A stretch of 64,000 nt of DNA from Pseudomonas deceptionensis (GTDB lineage Bacteria > Pseudomonadota > Gammaproteobacteria > Pseudomonadales > Pseudomonadaceae). The notes beneath the pieces were generated by a model. The model was given only the letters and a program-made list of their open reading frames with translations. It was not told the DNA's origin and did no database searches. The DNA lies in the NCBI RefSeq assembly GCF_900106095.1, contig NZ_FNUD01000002.1:124001-188000 (forward strand), given 5' to 3'. The position numbers and the translations under genes were made by a program. Below are positions 63,567 to 64,000 of the stretch, piece by piece. The first letter of the stretch is position 1. The number at the start of each line of letters is the position of its first letter.

Positions 63567-63806
63567 ATGGCCTCCATCAATATCCGCATCGACGATGAAC
63601 TCAAAGCCCGCGCCTACAAGGAACTTGAGCGTTTGGGTGTCACCCCCTCGGAACTGGTCCGCCAGGCATTGCAGTACGTTGCCGAACGCGGCCAACTGCC
63701 CTTTCGCCCCATGCTGGTGACAGAGGAAGACGAAGCACTGATCAACACCGTGCGCGAACGCCTGGCAGCGCCGCAAAGGGTCAAGGTGACACTGGATGAC
63801 CTTTGA
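63567..63806 (+). CDS. relB: RelB/DinJ-family antitoxin
   Basis: A 79-aa antitoxin. The N-terminal ribbon-helix-helix part, MASINIRIDDELKARAYKEL then TPSELVRQALQYVAERG, binds DNA; the C-terminal tail (LVTEEDEALINTVRERL...) would wrap the toxin. ATG 63567 is the family start, but the frame is open back to ATG 63471, which has the strongest ribosome site (GGAGAG), giving a 32-residue extension; ATG 63537 with AGAGG is a third choice. It overlaps the toxin gene by 11 bp. Confidence 0.85.
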   Translation: MASINIRIDDELKARAYKELERLGVTPSELVRQALQYVAERGQLPFRPMLVTEEDEALINTVRERLAAPQRVKVTLDDL

Positions 63807-64000
63807 TCTTGAGTTTGACCAGCGCGCACTCAAGGAATGGCACAAGCTCGCAGACACGGTCAGGCAGCAATTCAAGAGTAAATTGTCAGAGGTGTTGCTC
63901 AACCCCCGTGTTGAGGCCAATCGGCTGCGCAAGTTGCCGGACTGCTACAAAATCAAGTAGCGCAGCGCGGGTTACCGCCTGATCTATCAGGTCATTGATC
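63796..64000 (+). pseudogene. relE: RelE-family toxin with premature amber codon (runs off window)
   Basis: Begins MTFDLEFDQRALKEWHKLAD and continues NPRVEANRLRKLPDCYKIK, clearly RelE. At codon 55 (63958-63960) there is TAG, after which the same frame goes on with RSAGYRLIYQVID, the normal next segment of RelE. A single-base change of a Leu TTG codon would explain it. The 54-aa product lacks the catalytic C-terminal half, so the toxin is very probably inactive unless the codon is suppressed. The ATG overlaps the antitoxin 3' end. Confidence 0.85.

Overview
The window is a gammaproteobacterial chromosome segment that I place in Pseudomonas, most likely the P. fluorescens/putida side of the genus. 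Evidence is the gene order (infB-nusA-rimP, initiator tRNA, tRNA-Leu, secG-tpiA-glmM-folP-ftsH-rlmE; greA-carB-carA-dapB-dnaJ-dnaK-grpE / recN-fur-bamE-rnfH-ratA-smpB), the tmRNA tag ending in ALAA, Pseudomonas-type protein sequences and REP-type palindromes. There is no prophage, IS element or CRISPR array.

Layout. 1-25.4 kb is a conserved housekeeping block, nearly all on the minus strand: translation initiation and ribosome maturation (infB, nusA, rimP, two tRNAs), protein export (secG), triose-phosphate isomerase, peptidoglycan precursor and folate synthesis (glmM, folP), FtsH protease, rRNA methylation, greA, carbamoyl-phosphate synthase (carAB), dapB, and the heat-shock chaperones dnaJ-dnaK-grpE with two clear sigma-32 promoters. 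Plus-strand exceptions are yhbY, recN (behind a LexA box) and bamE (divergent from fur). A neurotransmitter:sodium symporter-type carrier sits between ratA and smpB.

25.5-34.9 kb: smpB, then a complete lactate module. lldR faces lldP-lldE-lldF-lldG-dld across a perfect 17-bp palindromic operator. L-lactate oxidation relies on the iron-sulfur LldEFG (LutABC) complex, with no lldD flavoenzyme present.

35-40 kb: a small secreted protein, tmRNA (ssrA), a type II NADH dehydrogenase-like flavoprotein divergent from an Rrf2 regulator with matching palindromes before each gene, an EamA exporter and a divergent AraC regulator.

40-49.3 kb: polyamine uptake and catabolism by the gamma-glutamyl pathway. 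PotGHI-type transporter genes follow a PuuD-type amidotransferase; puuA, an aldehyde dehydrogenase, puuB and a PuuR-type regulator run the other way. No substrate-binding protein or putrescine aminotransferase gene is present.

49.5-54.8 kb: a tight four-gene minus-strand cluster of uncharacterised envelope proteins (inner-membrane protein, glycine-zipper/SH3 lipoprotein, secreted Ala/Pro/Val-rich protein, single-anchor protein). This is the best candidate here for an undescribed system.

55-63.1 kb: an aldo/keto reductase, a divergent XRE-cupin regulator, a REP-rich spacer with a 77-bp direct repeat, then a sulfur-scavenging operon (AtsK/TauD-type dioxygenase, binding protein, two permeases, ATPase, flavin monooxygenase). 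63.1-64 kb: a RelB/DinJ-like antitoxin followed by a RelE toxin gene broken by an in-frame amber codon.
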